A program made the position numbers and the translations under genes. From Bacteroidales bacterium (GTDB lineage: Bacteria > Bacteroidota > Bacteroidia > Bacteroidales > WRLA01): 59,381 nucleotides of DNA. The stretch lies in the NCBI GenBank assembly GCA_009777825.1, contig WRLA01000010.1:1-59381 (forward strand). Direction: 5' to 3'. Positions 25,041 to 32,914 of the stretch are shown here, in pieces (within the stretch, counting starts at the first letter, position 1; each line of letters begins with the position of its first letter). A model generated the notes under the pieces. That model was not told the origin of the DNA, made no database searches, and worked only from the letters and a program-made list of their open reading frames with translations.

Positions 25041-26155
25041 GAATGTACCGGATTAGCATAAATCCCCAGATAGATAGCGCCAACAACATCTTTATCGCCT
25101 TCTATCAACTTGAGCGCATGATGAAATCTTTGCAGGAATTGTTCTTTTTCTTCCGGCGTGTAGTGCGTGGCATAGTTGTCGGTTCCGGAAAGGAGATCGT
25201 GGGCTATGTAGTTGGTACTCCACAGTTTATAGTTGTTATGGATTCGTTCATCAATCAGATGTGCGATGTGTTTATAAAATTTGTTGGGTTGTTCGTTGGC
25301 AAAGGCGGCGTATTCTTCTTTTTCGAGAGGTTTACAAAAACCGAAATGAATGTTGCCTTTTTTCTGTGTGATGCCTGTCAGGATGCTGATAAAATCTTCA
25401 TCTTTCTGTTTTATATATTTTGCGCCATCGCGCGAGTGGTACAACTCCTTGGCTTTGAACACATCGCAAGGTTCCCACTGATAGGAAACGGCAACGGGAG
25501 CGATATTTAACGCATCTATGGATTTCACCAAATCCTGCGTATCGCTCATGCAGAACATTTTGACAATTCCCTGGTCGGTGGCATCTTTGCCGTTTTTGGT
25601 ACGTCCGTTGCGTTGCGCTATCCAGATGGATTCTCCCTTTTCGGTGATGGTGTAGCGGAGGTATTCTGATAAAAACAGCGAATTTTCGTAAAACTCACGG
25701 GCATTCGTACTCCTGACCACTTTGAACATCTTGTTGGATTTTCCAATGTCAATGACCAACTGCGAAGCCATGAGGTTGCTTCCGAAAGTGATTTCCGTCG
25801 TGCGGAACCCCTCGAAATGCAGTGCGAATTGCAACAGCGACGAGTCCATGACGATGTCGCGGTGGTTCGACACAAAAAGATAGTTTTTGGCGGGGTCAAG
25901 GTGTTCTGTTCCGCTGTAGGTGAAGTTGTCGGCGGTTTGTTTAACAACCTGATAATTAAATGCATACATCGCCTCAAGTTGAAAATCGCGGATGTTGGTA
26001 TAACCGCGCAATATTTTTTGCACCTCGCTCAGTTCCTTATCGGGGAATACGAACTTGGCAATTGCCGGCAGATATTCACTTTCGGCTATGCGTTGCATTG
26101 CCGCCGGTATTTCGGCGTCCACGTATGGACGGATGTCGTCGAATTTTCTATTCAT
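25037..26155 (-). CDS. PlsC-type acyltransferase
   Basis: A 372-residue glycerolipid-type acyltransferase. The catalytic HX4D motif is NHRDIVMD (about residues 96-103), preceded by KNYLFVS. WIAQRNGRTKNGKDATDQGI serves as the third family block. It is longer than typical PlsC (about 240). It likely transfers an acyl group from CoA or ACP to a lipid acceptor. It sits between the ABC-2 permease and the CoA-ligase-like gene, overlapping both, so a shared product is plausible. Confidence 0.82.
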   Translation of the reverse strand: MNRKFDDIRPYVDAEIPAAMQRIAESEYLPAIAKFVFPDKELSEVQKILRGYTNIRDFQLEAMYAFNYQVVKQTADNFTYSGTEHLDPAKNYLFVSNHRDIVMDSSLLQFALHFEGFRTTEITFGSNLMASQLVIDIGKSNKMFKVVRSTNAREFYENSLFLSEYLRYTITEKGESIWIAQRNGRTKNGKDATDQGIVKMFCMSDTQDLVKSIDALNIAPVAVSYQWEPCDVFKAKELYHSRDGAKYIKQKDEDFISILTGITQKKGNIHFGFCKPLEKEEYAAFANEQPNKFYKHIAHLIDERIHNNYKLWSTNYIAHDLLSGTDNYATHYTPEEKEQFLQRFHHALKLIEGDKDVVGAIYLGIYANPVHS

Positions 26156-27449
26156 ATCGTTTCTTTTTACGTTTGTCTATAAATTTAATCGGTTTACGGC
26201 TAATGTCGGGCATGATTGTCGCCCGTATTTGGTCTGCCGGACAGATTTCTACCTCCGGCGCCACGCGGATACGCGCCCTGAAACGGTCTTTTAGGTCTTT
26301 AATCACGTCATAGTCAAGATGTTCGCGCAGTCCGATTTTTACGAGGATGTCGTCGGTTCCACATTCGTTGTCGGAGACTTCGACGAGATAGTTTTCGAGA
26401 TAGGAAACGTTGTCCAACACATCGAAGATGGCAGGCGGGTAAAGCGTTGTACCTTTGTATTTTATCAGATGGTTGAGTCTTCCCACGATGGGACTGATGC
26501 GCATGGTGGTGCGTCCGCACCGACACGGCTCGGTGTGAAAGCGTGCCAAATCTCCCGTCCGGAAGCGTAGCAGCGGCATTCCTTCGACGCCTAAGGTGGT
26601 AACGGTCAACTCGCCGGTCTCGCCTTCGGGGACGACGTTTCCGCTGTCGTCTATCAACTCGCAGATAATCAGTTCGGGATGGTGATGTCCGCCGCAGCCG
26701 TATTGACACTCGGTAAACGTGGTCGCCATCTCGGTGGAGGCGTAGGTTGAGTAGAGTTCGACGTTCCACTTCTCTTTGATGCTCTGTCCGAGCAGGTTTA
26801 ACGAAAAATCCTGCTCCCGCAGGTTCTCGCCGATGCAGACAAGTTTTTTGATGCTCGACTTTTTGTAGTCAATGCCGTTGTCTTCGGCGTATTTGATGAG
26901 CCTCAAGATAAACGACGGGACAACCACCGCCGCATTGGGTTTGAGGCGTTCGATGCTATCCCATTGTAACTCAGCGATTCCGTTGCCCACGCGAATGATG
27001 CTCGCGCCCAACTTGCGGATGCCGAGAAAATAAGCCAAGCCCGCCATAAAACGTTTGTCCATGGTGGTCATCAGTTGGAAGACGTCGCCTTTTTTAGCGC
27101 CGGCGCATTCAAACGAGATTTTCTCGTTGTAAGCCAGACGTTCTAAGTCGGCGTCGGTCATGGCGAAAGTTACGGGGTCGCTGAGCGTGCCGGAGGTGGT
27201 GATGTAGTCAATGACGTTTTCACGGGGGACGCAAAGAAAATCCGCGTTGTGCAGTTGTAAGTCCTGTTTGGTGGTACATGGAACCTGCGCCAAGTCTTCC
27301 AACCGTTGAATCTGCCGAATATCAATGCTGTTCTGCAAAAACATCCGCCTGTAAAACGGCGACTTCTCCTGCAAATAACGCAAGGCAAGTGTCAGTTTTT
27401 CCTCTTGGAGGCGCTTGATGGCTTCTTTGTTGCTATGTTCTATGTTCAT
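26148..27449 (-). CDS. PaaK-like AMP-forming acyl/aryl-CoA ligase family protein
   Basis: A 433-residue adenylate-forming enzyme of the phenylacetate-CoA ligase / F390 synthetase type. Visible motifs are YITTSGTLSDPVTF (phosphate loop), YSTYASTEMATTFTECQYGC, GETGELTVTTLGVEGMPLLR, FRTGDLARF and CRCGRT. The C-terminal subdomain (KGTTLYPPAIFDVL) is present. It would activate a carboxylic acid, aromatic or fatty; the substrate is not readable. Overlaps of 8 bases with the acyltransferase gene and 17 with the AlbA/HATPase gene show tight packing. Confidence 0.85.
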   Translation of the reverse strand: MNIEHSNKEAIKRLQEEKLTLALRYLQEKSPFYRRMFLQNSIDIRQIQRLEDLAQVPCTTKQDLQLHNADFLCVPRENVIDYITTSGTLSDPVTFAMTDADLERLAYNEKISFECAGAKKGDVFQLMTTMDKRFMAGLAYFLGIRKLGASIIRVGNGIAELQWDSIERLKPNAAVVVPSFILRLIKYAEDNGIDYKKSSIKKLVCIGENLREQDFSLNLLGQSIKEKWNVELYSTYASTEMATTFTECQYGCGGHHHPELIICELIDDSGNVVPEGETGELTVTTLGVEGMPLLRFRTGDLARFHTEPCRCGRTTMRISPIVGRLNHLIKYKGTTLYPPAIFDVLDNVSYLENYLVEVSDNECGTDDILVKIGLREHLDYDVIKDLKDRFRARIRVAPEVEICPADQIRATIMPDISRKPIKFIDKRKKKRYE

Positions 27450-29421
27450 TTTCTATTTTTATTTTCCAATAACTACCTTTACCTATGCCGACACGCTCAA
27501 TTAAGTCATTGAGTTTGAGTTTAGAGATTATTTTTTCTATTGCTCTTGTTGTTAAACCGGCAAGTTTTGCAAGATCATTAATGGTAATCATCGGATTTTT
27601 TTCTATTGCCAATAAAATGATCTCCGAACTTTTCCCCGAACTCTCCGAACTTTTCCCCAAACTCTCCGAACTTTTTCCCAAACTCTCCGAACTTTTTCCC
27701 AAACTCAACTTTTGATTATCGGCAAATTCATTAATATCTTTATCTGTAATAGAATTTATTATTTCCCCCCTACTTTTTTCCACAGTTTCCCCCCTACTTT
27801 TTCCGTTCCCTATACTTTTTTCCCCGCTTTTTTCCACAGTTTTCTCCACAGTTTTCTCCACAGTTGTTTTGCCATCTTTATCCATGTCTTTATTCATGTC
27901 TTTATCCATAGTTTTCTCCGAACTCAATTTTTGATTATTGGTGAATTCATGCACATCTTTGTCGGTAACATTTTCTATTTTTAAATTCCAATAACCGCCC
28001 TTAGTTCCGACACGTTCAATTAATCCTTTTGCTTTGAGTTCTTGTATATTCCATTCTATTCCGCGCCTTGATAATCCGGTTAACTCAGCGATTTTTTTTA
28101 GTGTAATTTTCGGGTTTTCTATTATCATTGTCATTGTTTTCTCCACAGTTTTTCCCACAGTTTTTCCCACAGTTTTTCCCACAGTTTTTCCCACAGTTTT
28201 TCCCACAGTTTTTCCCACAGTTTTTCCCACAGTTTTTCCCACAGTTTTTTCTCCATCTTTTTCCATGTCTTCCTCGGCAATATTTTCCGGCACATCAACT
28301 ATTTCAGTCTTTTTACTATACAAAATCGCCTGAAATCCATTAAATATCTCATTGAAGTCGGGTTCTTTTACGCCGTAGTCTTTGCAAATTTTACACACGC
28401 GCATAATGCCGGAGCCGTAGCGTTCTATCATGCCGGTCTCTTTAAATGCTTTGGCTACCAATTTGTTGCGCGATTTTGACGTGTAGTTTCCTGATAGTAA
28501 GTCTGCTACGGTTATTCCGTCATATAATTTTCCGGGGTTGTAAAATTCTATTCTGTCATCAAAAATTTTAATGATGCTTGCGGAACTGTCCCTGTAATCA
28601 CGGTGAACGACCATGTTTACGACAATTTCGCGAATGGCATCCAACGGATAATCAAACCGTTCCGTGCGTTTCAGTTCTCCGGTAATGATGTATTCGACTT
28701 GCAAATGTTTTTTGATAAACGCCATGATGCCATCTACTTCCTGAAACAAATCGGAATTTAACGAGATGGAATCAATAATGGTGATGTCGCTTTTGAAACG
28801 TCCGATTTGCACATCGCTAATGGCGCAATAATCGCTTACAAACAGAAGATATGCCCCGAAAGTAACCTTGCCATGACGCAAAATCTCCATTTTATTAAGA
28901 ATTTCCACATCAGAGAGTCCGACCTGACGAATGTTTTCATTTTGCCTGATTACGTTTACAAATTTCGCTATTTTTTCTTCCGACAAATCGGATACGGAAT
29001 GATTGGGATCAACGTAAAAATCCCAACTTGAGTTGATGGTTTTCAAATGTTCGTTGGCAATCTCATCCAAACTGAGTAGATGGTTGGAGTTGCCGGTACG
29101 TTTATAATATTTCCCTCTTACCGAAACCGGTTTTATGGGATACTCTATGACAGACAACGCTACTATTGTTTTGCCTCCGATCGTGAAGATTTCAGCGTCG
29201 GCGATGATTTGCGGGCTGGTTTTATTTTTTATCTCGTTTATCCAATTCTGAACACTTTCTTGCCCGACAGTTACACCCAGCGCTTTTCCCGTATCGGAAA
29301 CGCCAACATAAACCGTCCCGCCTTTTGCATTGGAAAACGCAACTAATGAGACGATTACCTCGTCGTTAAACGAAGTTTTAAACTCTACGGTTAAATTTTC
29401 TATTTTGGGTAAACGCTTCAT
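27433..29421 (-). CDS. AlbA_2 (Schlafen-like)/HATPase_c_4 regulator with duplicated winged helices
   Basis: A protein of about 662 residues. The N-terminal AlbA_2 domain (5-125: VEFKTSFNDEVIVSLVAFSN, then AKGGTVYVGV) is followed by an HATPase_c_4-like domain (250-370: YPLDAIREIVVNMVVHRDYR and RNKLVAKAFKETGMIERYGS). Two similar winged helix-turn-helix domains follow (TLKKIAELTGLSRRGIEWNI and TINDLAKLAGLTTRAIEKII). The linkers are built from in-frame tandem repeats: KTV-type 4-residue units and KSSESLG-type 7-residue units. I chose the ATG at 29421 (MKRLPKIENLTVEFKTSF) over 29448 because the extra codons fall in a dispersed repeat. Role: probably an ATP-binding transcription regulator (inference). 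Confidence 0.8.
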   Translation of the reverse strand: MKRLPKIENLTVEFKTSFNDEVIVSLVAFSNAKGGTVYVGVSDTGKALGVTVGQESVQNWINEIKNKTSPQIIADAEIFTIGGKTIVALSVIEYPIKPVSVRGKYYKRTGNSNHLLSLDEIANEHLKTINSSWDFYVDPNHSVSDLSEEKIAKFVNVIRQNENIRQVGLSDVEILNKMEILRHGKVTFGAYLLFVSDYCAISDVQIGRFKSDITIIDSISLNSDLFQEVDGIMAFIKKHLQVEYIITGELKRTERFDYPLDAIREIVVNMVVHRDYRDSSASIIKIFDDRIEFYNPGKLYDGITVADLLSGNYTSKSRNKLVAKAFKETGMIERYGSGIMRVCKICKDYGVKEPDFNEIFNGFQAILYSKKTEIVDVPENIAEEDMEKDGEKTVGKTVGKTVGKTVGKTVGKTVGKTVGKTVGKTVEKTMTMIIENPKITLKKIAELTGLSRRGIEWNIQELKAKGLIERVGTKGGYWNLKIENVTDKDVHEFTNNQKLSSEKTMDKDMNKDMDKDGKTTVEKTVEKTVEKSGEKSIGNGKSRGETVEKSRGEIINSITDKDINEFADNQKLSLGKSSESLGKSSESLGKSSESSGKSSEIILLAIEKNPMITINDLAKLAGLTTRAIEKIISKLKLNDLIERVGIGKGSYWKIKIENEHRT
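27620..27703. repeat. four 21-base tandem units inside coding sequence
   Basis: Four units of the type CTCTCCGAACTTTTTCCCAA(A), each 21 bases, encode SLGKSSE repeats on the minus strand in the linker before the last winged helix of the AlbA/HATPase protein. Loss or gain of a unit keeps the frame. Confidence 0.9.
28144..28251. repeat. nine 12-base tandem units inside coding sequence
   Basis: CACAGTTTTTCC is repeated nine times at exact 12-base spacing (CACAG at 28144 through 28240). It encodes KTVG units on the minus strand. Near-perfect identity points to recent slippage; unit changes are in frame and change only linker length. Confidence 0.93.
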
Positions 29422-29440
29422 CTTTTCTTTTGTTTGATAT

Positions 29441-29475
29441 TCTATCAATTAGTGTAAATTCGTGTAATTCGTGGC
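29441..29475. repeat. dispersed word between esterase and AlbA/HATPase gene
   Basis: ATTAGTGTAAATTCGTGTAA, then TTCGTGGC: a word of the dispersed Bacteroidota type that spans the esterase 3' end and the 5' extension of the next gene. A related word (CGTGTTAATTCGTAACTTTC) lies at 31590-31609 between the BRO-N and radical SAM genes. Confidence 0.5.
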
Positions 29476-30395
29476 TATAAATCATTCACCCACTCCACAA
29501 ATTCATCAATCCACCCTGTTGCTTTGCCGTTGGGTCGGATGCCGAAACCGTGTCCGCCGCGTCCTTTTTCTTCGAGCAGGAGAAATTTGTGTTTCACGTT
29601 CTTTTCCGTTAATGCTTCGTCGAAAACAACGCTGTTGCGGTAGTTCACCGTGCTGTCGCCTGTGCAGTGCAGCAGGAACACCGGCGGCATGTCGGGACGG
29701 ACGTTTTTTTCCAAACTCATCTTCTGTTTCAACTCGTCCGAATAGTTTTTTCCCAGCAAATTGTGGCGCGACCTTTTATGGCAAATGCTGTCTTCCATAG
29801 AGACGACAGGGTAGATCATGGCGGCGAAGTAAGGCGAGCCCCCCCAAGCCCCCCCGGAGGGGGGGGTGTGCGATGTGGGATTGTGAGACGTGAGATTGTG
29901 AGATGTGGTATTTTCTCTTGTCTCACATCGCATATCGGACAATCGCATATCGGAATAAATCGCCAACGTTCCGGCTAAATGTCCGCCTGCCGAGAATCCC
30001 ATCACGCCGATTTTGTCGGGGTTGACGCCGTATTCTGCACTGTTTTCTTTTACATGCTGCATGGCGCGTTCCAAGTCTTCTATCATGGCGGGATGATGGT
30101 TGCCGCGCAAGGCGGTGCGATAGCGCAATACGAATGCCGTAATTCCCTGTTTATTAAGATATTTCGCAACGGAAAAACCCTCATTGTTCAGGTCTAACCA
30201 AAAGTAACTGCCTCCCGGACAAATGATGACGGACACGCCCGACGGATCCGGCTTTTCGGGCAGAAAAACGCTTAATTCACTCCATTTTTGCTTGCGGGTC
30301 ATCTCGGCTCCATCCCAAAGTTTGATGGTTTTTTGAGCCGAAGCGGAGAGACCCGTAAACGTAATAAAATAAAGCATAAGTTTGAGTTTATTCAC
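29475..30395 (-). CDS. alpha/beta hydrolase (acetyl esterase/BD-FAE-like) with repeat-derived insert
   Basis: A 306-residue exported hydrolase with a signal peptide (1-20). VSVIICPGGSYFWLDLNNEG is the oxyanion-hole region, GFSAGGHLAG carries the nucleophile Ser, HCTGDSTVNY supplies the acid and GGHGFGI the His. It resembles sugar acetyl esterases. About 30 residues after SDMRLSDMRC (including TTSHNLTSHNPTSHTPPSGG) are encoded by dispersed repeat DNA (29845-29950) inserted in frame in a loop between nucleophile and acid residues. The fold may tolerate it, but activity is uncertain. Confidence 0.85.
   Translation of the reverse strand: MNKLKLMLYFITFTGLSASAQKTIKLWDGAEMTRKQKWSELSVFLPEKPDPSGVSVIICPGGSYFWLDLNNEGFSVAKYLNKQGITAFVLRYRTALRGNHHPAMIEDLERAMQHVKENSAEYGVNPDKIGVMGFSAGGHLAGTLAIYSDMRLSDMRCETRENTTSHNLTSHNPTSHTPPSGGAWGGSPYFAAMIYPVVSMEDSICHKRSRHNLLGKNYSDELKQKMSLEKNVRPDMPPVFLLHCTGDSTVNYRNSVVFDEALTEKNVKHKFLLLEEKGRGGHGFGIRPNGKATGWIDEFVEWVNDL
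29845..29950. repeat. dispersed repeat inserted in esterase coding sequence
   Basis: This stretch holds a C-rich/G-rich palindromic block (CCCCCCAAGCCCCCCCGGAG and the following G run, about 29849-29873). It is followed by GTG(C/A)GAT-type words like those at 5118-5171. It is read through in frame on the minus strand. The G-rich core recurs in the FAD oxidoreductase gene at about 34186-34212. Confidence 0.8.
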
Positions 30396-30402
30396 TGTAT
30401 TT

Positions 30403-30762
30403 TTAATTCAATAAAATTCTTACTTCATCCTTTGATAGTTTCCGATAATTGGCTTTGGATGTATCGTTGAACGTTACCTCGAAGTACTGTTCGTCGTAGA
30501 ACGACAGCACCGAGTTGGTGTCGGGCGTACATTCCAAATAGACAATTTGCGACAAAGGTAAATCTTTTTTTTCACATATTTGCTTTGCCAAGTTATATCC
30601 TGTTGCGGTTACCGACGTGCCGGGGTTGTCCTGATACAGTTCGGTAACAATAACAAACGTTTTGCCGCCTTTTCGGATAATCTTCAAACCGCACTTCGAC
30701 GGAACTTCCCATTGACCTTTGAAGTCAAAGATTTCGCTGTAGTAATTTTCGGGGACTTTCAT
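30403..30762 (-). CDS. unknown 119-residue protein
   Basis: I do not recognise the family. The protein is soluble with no signal peptide. It starts MKVPENYYSEIFDFKGQWEV, contains GLKIIRKGGKTFVIVTELYQ and DNPGTSVTATGYNLAKQICE, and ends in an acidic-basic stretch. The look is that of a small, regular alpha/beta protein. Its start overlaps the end of the BRO-N gene by 4 bases, so the two genes are translationally coupled and probably act together. Confidence 0.7.
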   Translation of the reverse strand: MKVPENYYSEIFDFKGQWEVPSKCGLKIIRKGGKTFVIVTELYQDNPGTSVTATGYNLAKQICEKKDLPLSQIVYLECTPDTNSVLSFYDEQYFEVTFNDTSKANYRKLSKDEVRILLN

Positions 30763-31583
30763 TTTTTTAATTCTTTTGCTTTTTTCTTTTCAGGCAAATA
30801 ATTCTCTTCGGACACAACTCGTTCACCTGTTTTCAATTCTAATGCTTTGCGGGCATCGCCGGCGATTTCTCCGCCTTGTCGGGCTGCTTGCTTGTTTTGT
30901 ACAAATCCTTTTGGATTTTGTGTGCGAACAATAGCTGTTGTAGAAGCCTCGCCAAGCATCGAAAAAATGAGTTCAAGATCATTAAAATGGTCACGCAAAT
31001 TTTGACTTTTCAAACCTTTAACATGTTTGTATTCAGAAGGTGTAAGTCCAAAAGTGGCTTTTGAGATTTCGGCAGTAAGGATGGCATACTCTACTTTTTC
31101 CTTTACACCGTGATTTTGCCATTCGTCTGTCAACTCCTCTCTAATAGCAATGCTACGCATACGTTTTTCAATCCAATCGTCGGAGTAACCTTTGAGTTTG
31201 TACAATTCACGAGTACGTTGTGTAGCAATTTCGGGATTTTCGATTTCCTCAATTCTTTCACTGCCCACTTGTGCCAACCAACGCTTAAAAGGCTCTGCTT
31301 TAGGTGATGGGATGGATTGAATAATGCGAAACATGCCTTTTAAATCGGCACAATTCATTCGTTGTTTACCACCTGCTGTTTCCACTGTAAGGGTAGGTAC
31401 AAATTGTACCCATCCTTTGGAAAGTTCTTCGTCGCGTTGCCGTAAGCGTTTAATATATTGCTTGGGGTCTTTGCTATCAGTCAAAATAGCGACAACATCT
31501 TCCACAACAAAATACCATTTTTCTTCCGTTTCGCTCCAAGTAGTACGGACTTTCTTGCTTTCAAAGAGTTTTATATTGCTCAT
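30759..31583 (-). CDS. BRO-N domain (phage antirepressor-like) protein
   Basis: A 274-residue protein starting MSNIKLFESKKVRTTWSETE, then EKWYFVVEDVVAILTDSKDP, the BRO family N-terminal DNA-binding domain (1-110). The C-terminal part (110-274: REELTDEWQNHGVKEKVEYA and TFGLTPSEYKHVKGLKSQNL) is the common extension of Bacteroidota 'phage antirepressor' or DinD-like proteins. The ATG at 31583 matches the family start; a frame to 31637 overlaps the radical SAM gene. Likely of phage origin and embedded between pathway genes. Confidence 0.85.
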   Translation of the reverse strand: MSNIKLFESKKVRTTWSETEEKWYFVVEDVVAILTDSKDPKQYIKRLRQRDEELSKGWVQFVPTLTVETAGGKQRMNCADLKGMFRIIQSIPSPKAEPFKRWLAQVGSERIEEIENPEIATQRTRELYKLKGYSDDWIEKRMRSIAIREELTDEWQNHGVKEKVEYAILTAEISKATFGLTPSEYKHVKGLKSQNLRDHFNDLELIFSMLGEASTTAIVRTQNPKGFVQNKQAARQGGEIAGDARKALELKTGERVVSEENYLPEKKKAKELKK

Positions 31584-31608
31584 TGTTTTTCGTGTTAATT
31601 CGTAACTT

Positions 31609-32880
31609 TCATGGTTTCCTAATAATCTCTTTCCCAAAACTCTTATTCACCAATTCCCGATTACGCGGGCGATACGTCCCATCTTCCATTTCGCGCATGA
31701 CTACTTTTGTGAAGAGGCGCATCATTTTCGATTCTTGCGATTCGTCGGCGTAGAATGTTGTCCATGCGTAGTCGTAGAGTTCTTGCAGTTTGTTGGCGGA
31801 CATTTGTTTGGGATGGAACACTACTTGTCCGGCGTTGTAGTGGTTCCAGTCGTGGTTGAAGATGCGGTTTTCGCGTAGCAGGTCGTCGTAGGCTTTGGTG
31901 TGCGGGAAGGGGGTCATCACGGTAAACTCTGCCAAGTCCAGGTCTATTTCGAGCAGGAAGTCTATGAGGCGTTTGATGTCGTCTTCGTTTTGGTTGTCGA
32001 GTCCCAGCAGTATGGTGCCTTCCACGCCGATGCCGTAGTCGTGATAGCGTTTGATGCGCTCCTTGATGTAGTCGGAGGTGTCATACACGGCTTGATACAC
32101 GTACCATGCGCCGGCTTGTGCCGCCAGGTCGAGGATTTTCGGGTCGTCTTCGATGGTGTGGCTGATCCATTTTTTCTTGAAAGGGATCATCTCTTTGAAG
32201 AGTTGCGTCTCCCACTCTTTGTCTTGTGCAAGGGAGTTGTCAACCACAAACAGGCGGTTGTTTTCGATGGTCGCCAGATCCTCCACCACCTTCTCCACCG
32301 GACGCGGACGGAACACGCGCCCACCCAGATAGGACACAGCGCAGGGATAACAACTAAACCGACATCCGCGCGACGCATGAAACAGATCAACCATCTGCAC
32401 GCCTTTGTGGTTGTAGAGGTCGCGGTTGTAGAGGTCGCGACGGGCGGGACCTACCGTCTCGATGGCGGGATGTTTGCCCATGAAGTTGTATATCTTCTTG
32501 AGCGTATTGTTTTTGAAGTCGTTGATGACCTCTTCCATGCGACCTTCGGCTTCGCCGAGGAAGACGGCATCGGCATATTCTGTGGTCTCTTCGGCGTGCA
32601 GCATGGTGGAGATGCCTCCGAAAATCACCTTTTTACCGCGCCGGCGAAACTCGTCGGCGATAGCCCAACCGCGCCGTACCTGCGTGCTGAGCATCATGGA
32701 GATGCCGACAAAGTCGCACGCTTCGTCAAAATTGATCGCCTCCACATTCTCATCGGTAAACGATACCTGCACATCTGCCGGCAACGCAGCGGCAAAGACC
32801 ACCGGACCGTGAGGCGGCAGGTTGAACGTGGTCTGTCCCGGAAGTTTGTTCCATTTAGGATAAATTAGTTTGAATTTCAT
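31609..32880 (-). CDS. B12-binding-type radical SAM protein
   Basis: A 423-residue radical SAM enzyme. The N-terminal cobalamin-binding-like domain (1-150: GISMMLSTQVRRGWAIADEF, VIFGGISTMLHAEE, VFLGEAEG) precedes the core with GCRFSCYPCAV, a CX3CX2C cluster motif. EGTILLGLDNQNEDDIKRLI and EFTVMTPFPHTKAYDDL are later core strands. Members methylate or rearrange unactivated carbons. I chose the ATG at 32880. A 15-base direct duplication gives DLYNRDLYNHKG before the cluster motif. It follows the FAD oxidoreductase gene by 34 bases. Confidence 0.85.
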   Translation of the reverse strand: MKFKLIYPKWNKLPGQTTFNLPPHGPVVFAAALPADVQVSFTDENVEAINFDEACDFVGISMMLSTQVRRGWAIADEFRRRGKKVIFGGISTMLHAEETTEYADAVFLGEAEGRMEEVINDFKNNTLKKIYNFMGKHPAIETVGPARRDLYNRDLYNHKGVQMVDLFHASRGCRFSCYPCAVSYLGGRVFRPRPVEKVVEDLATIENNRLFVVDNSLAQDKEWETQLFKEMIPFKKKWISHTIEDDPKILDLAAQAGAWYVYQAVYDTSDYIKERIKRYHDYGIGVEGTILLGLDNQNEDDIKRLIDFLLEIDLDLAEFTVMTPFPHTKAYDDLLRENRIFNHDWNHYNAGQVVFHPKQMSANKLQELYDYAWTTFYADESQESKMMRLFTKVVMREMEDGTYRPRNRELVNKSFGKEIIRKP

Positions 32881-32914
32881 TCTTAAAAGTCTTGTGTCTA
32901 AAAGTCTAAAAATC

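Noticed and set aside
28144-28251. Regular 12-base repeats resembling a CRISPR array
   Set aside because: Units are contiguous with no spacers, and they are in frame inside a coding sequence.
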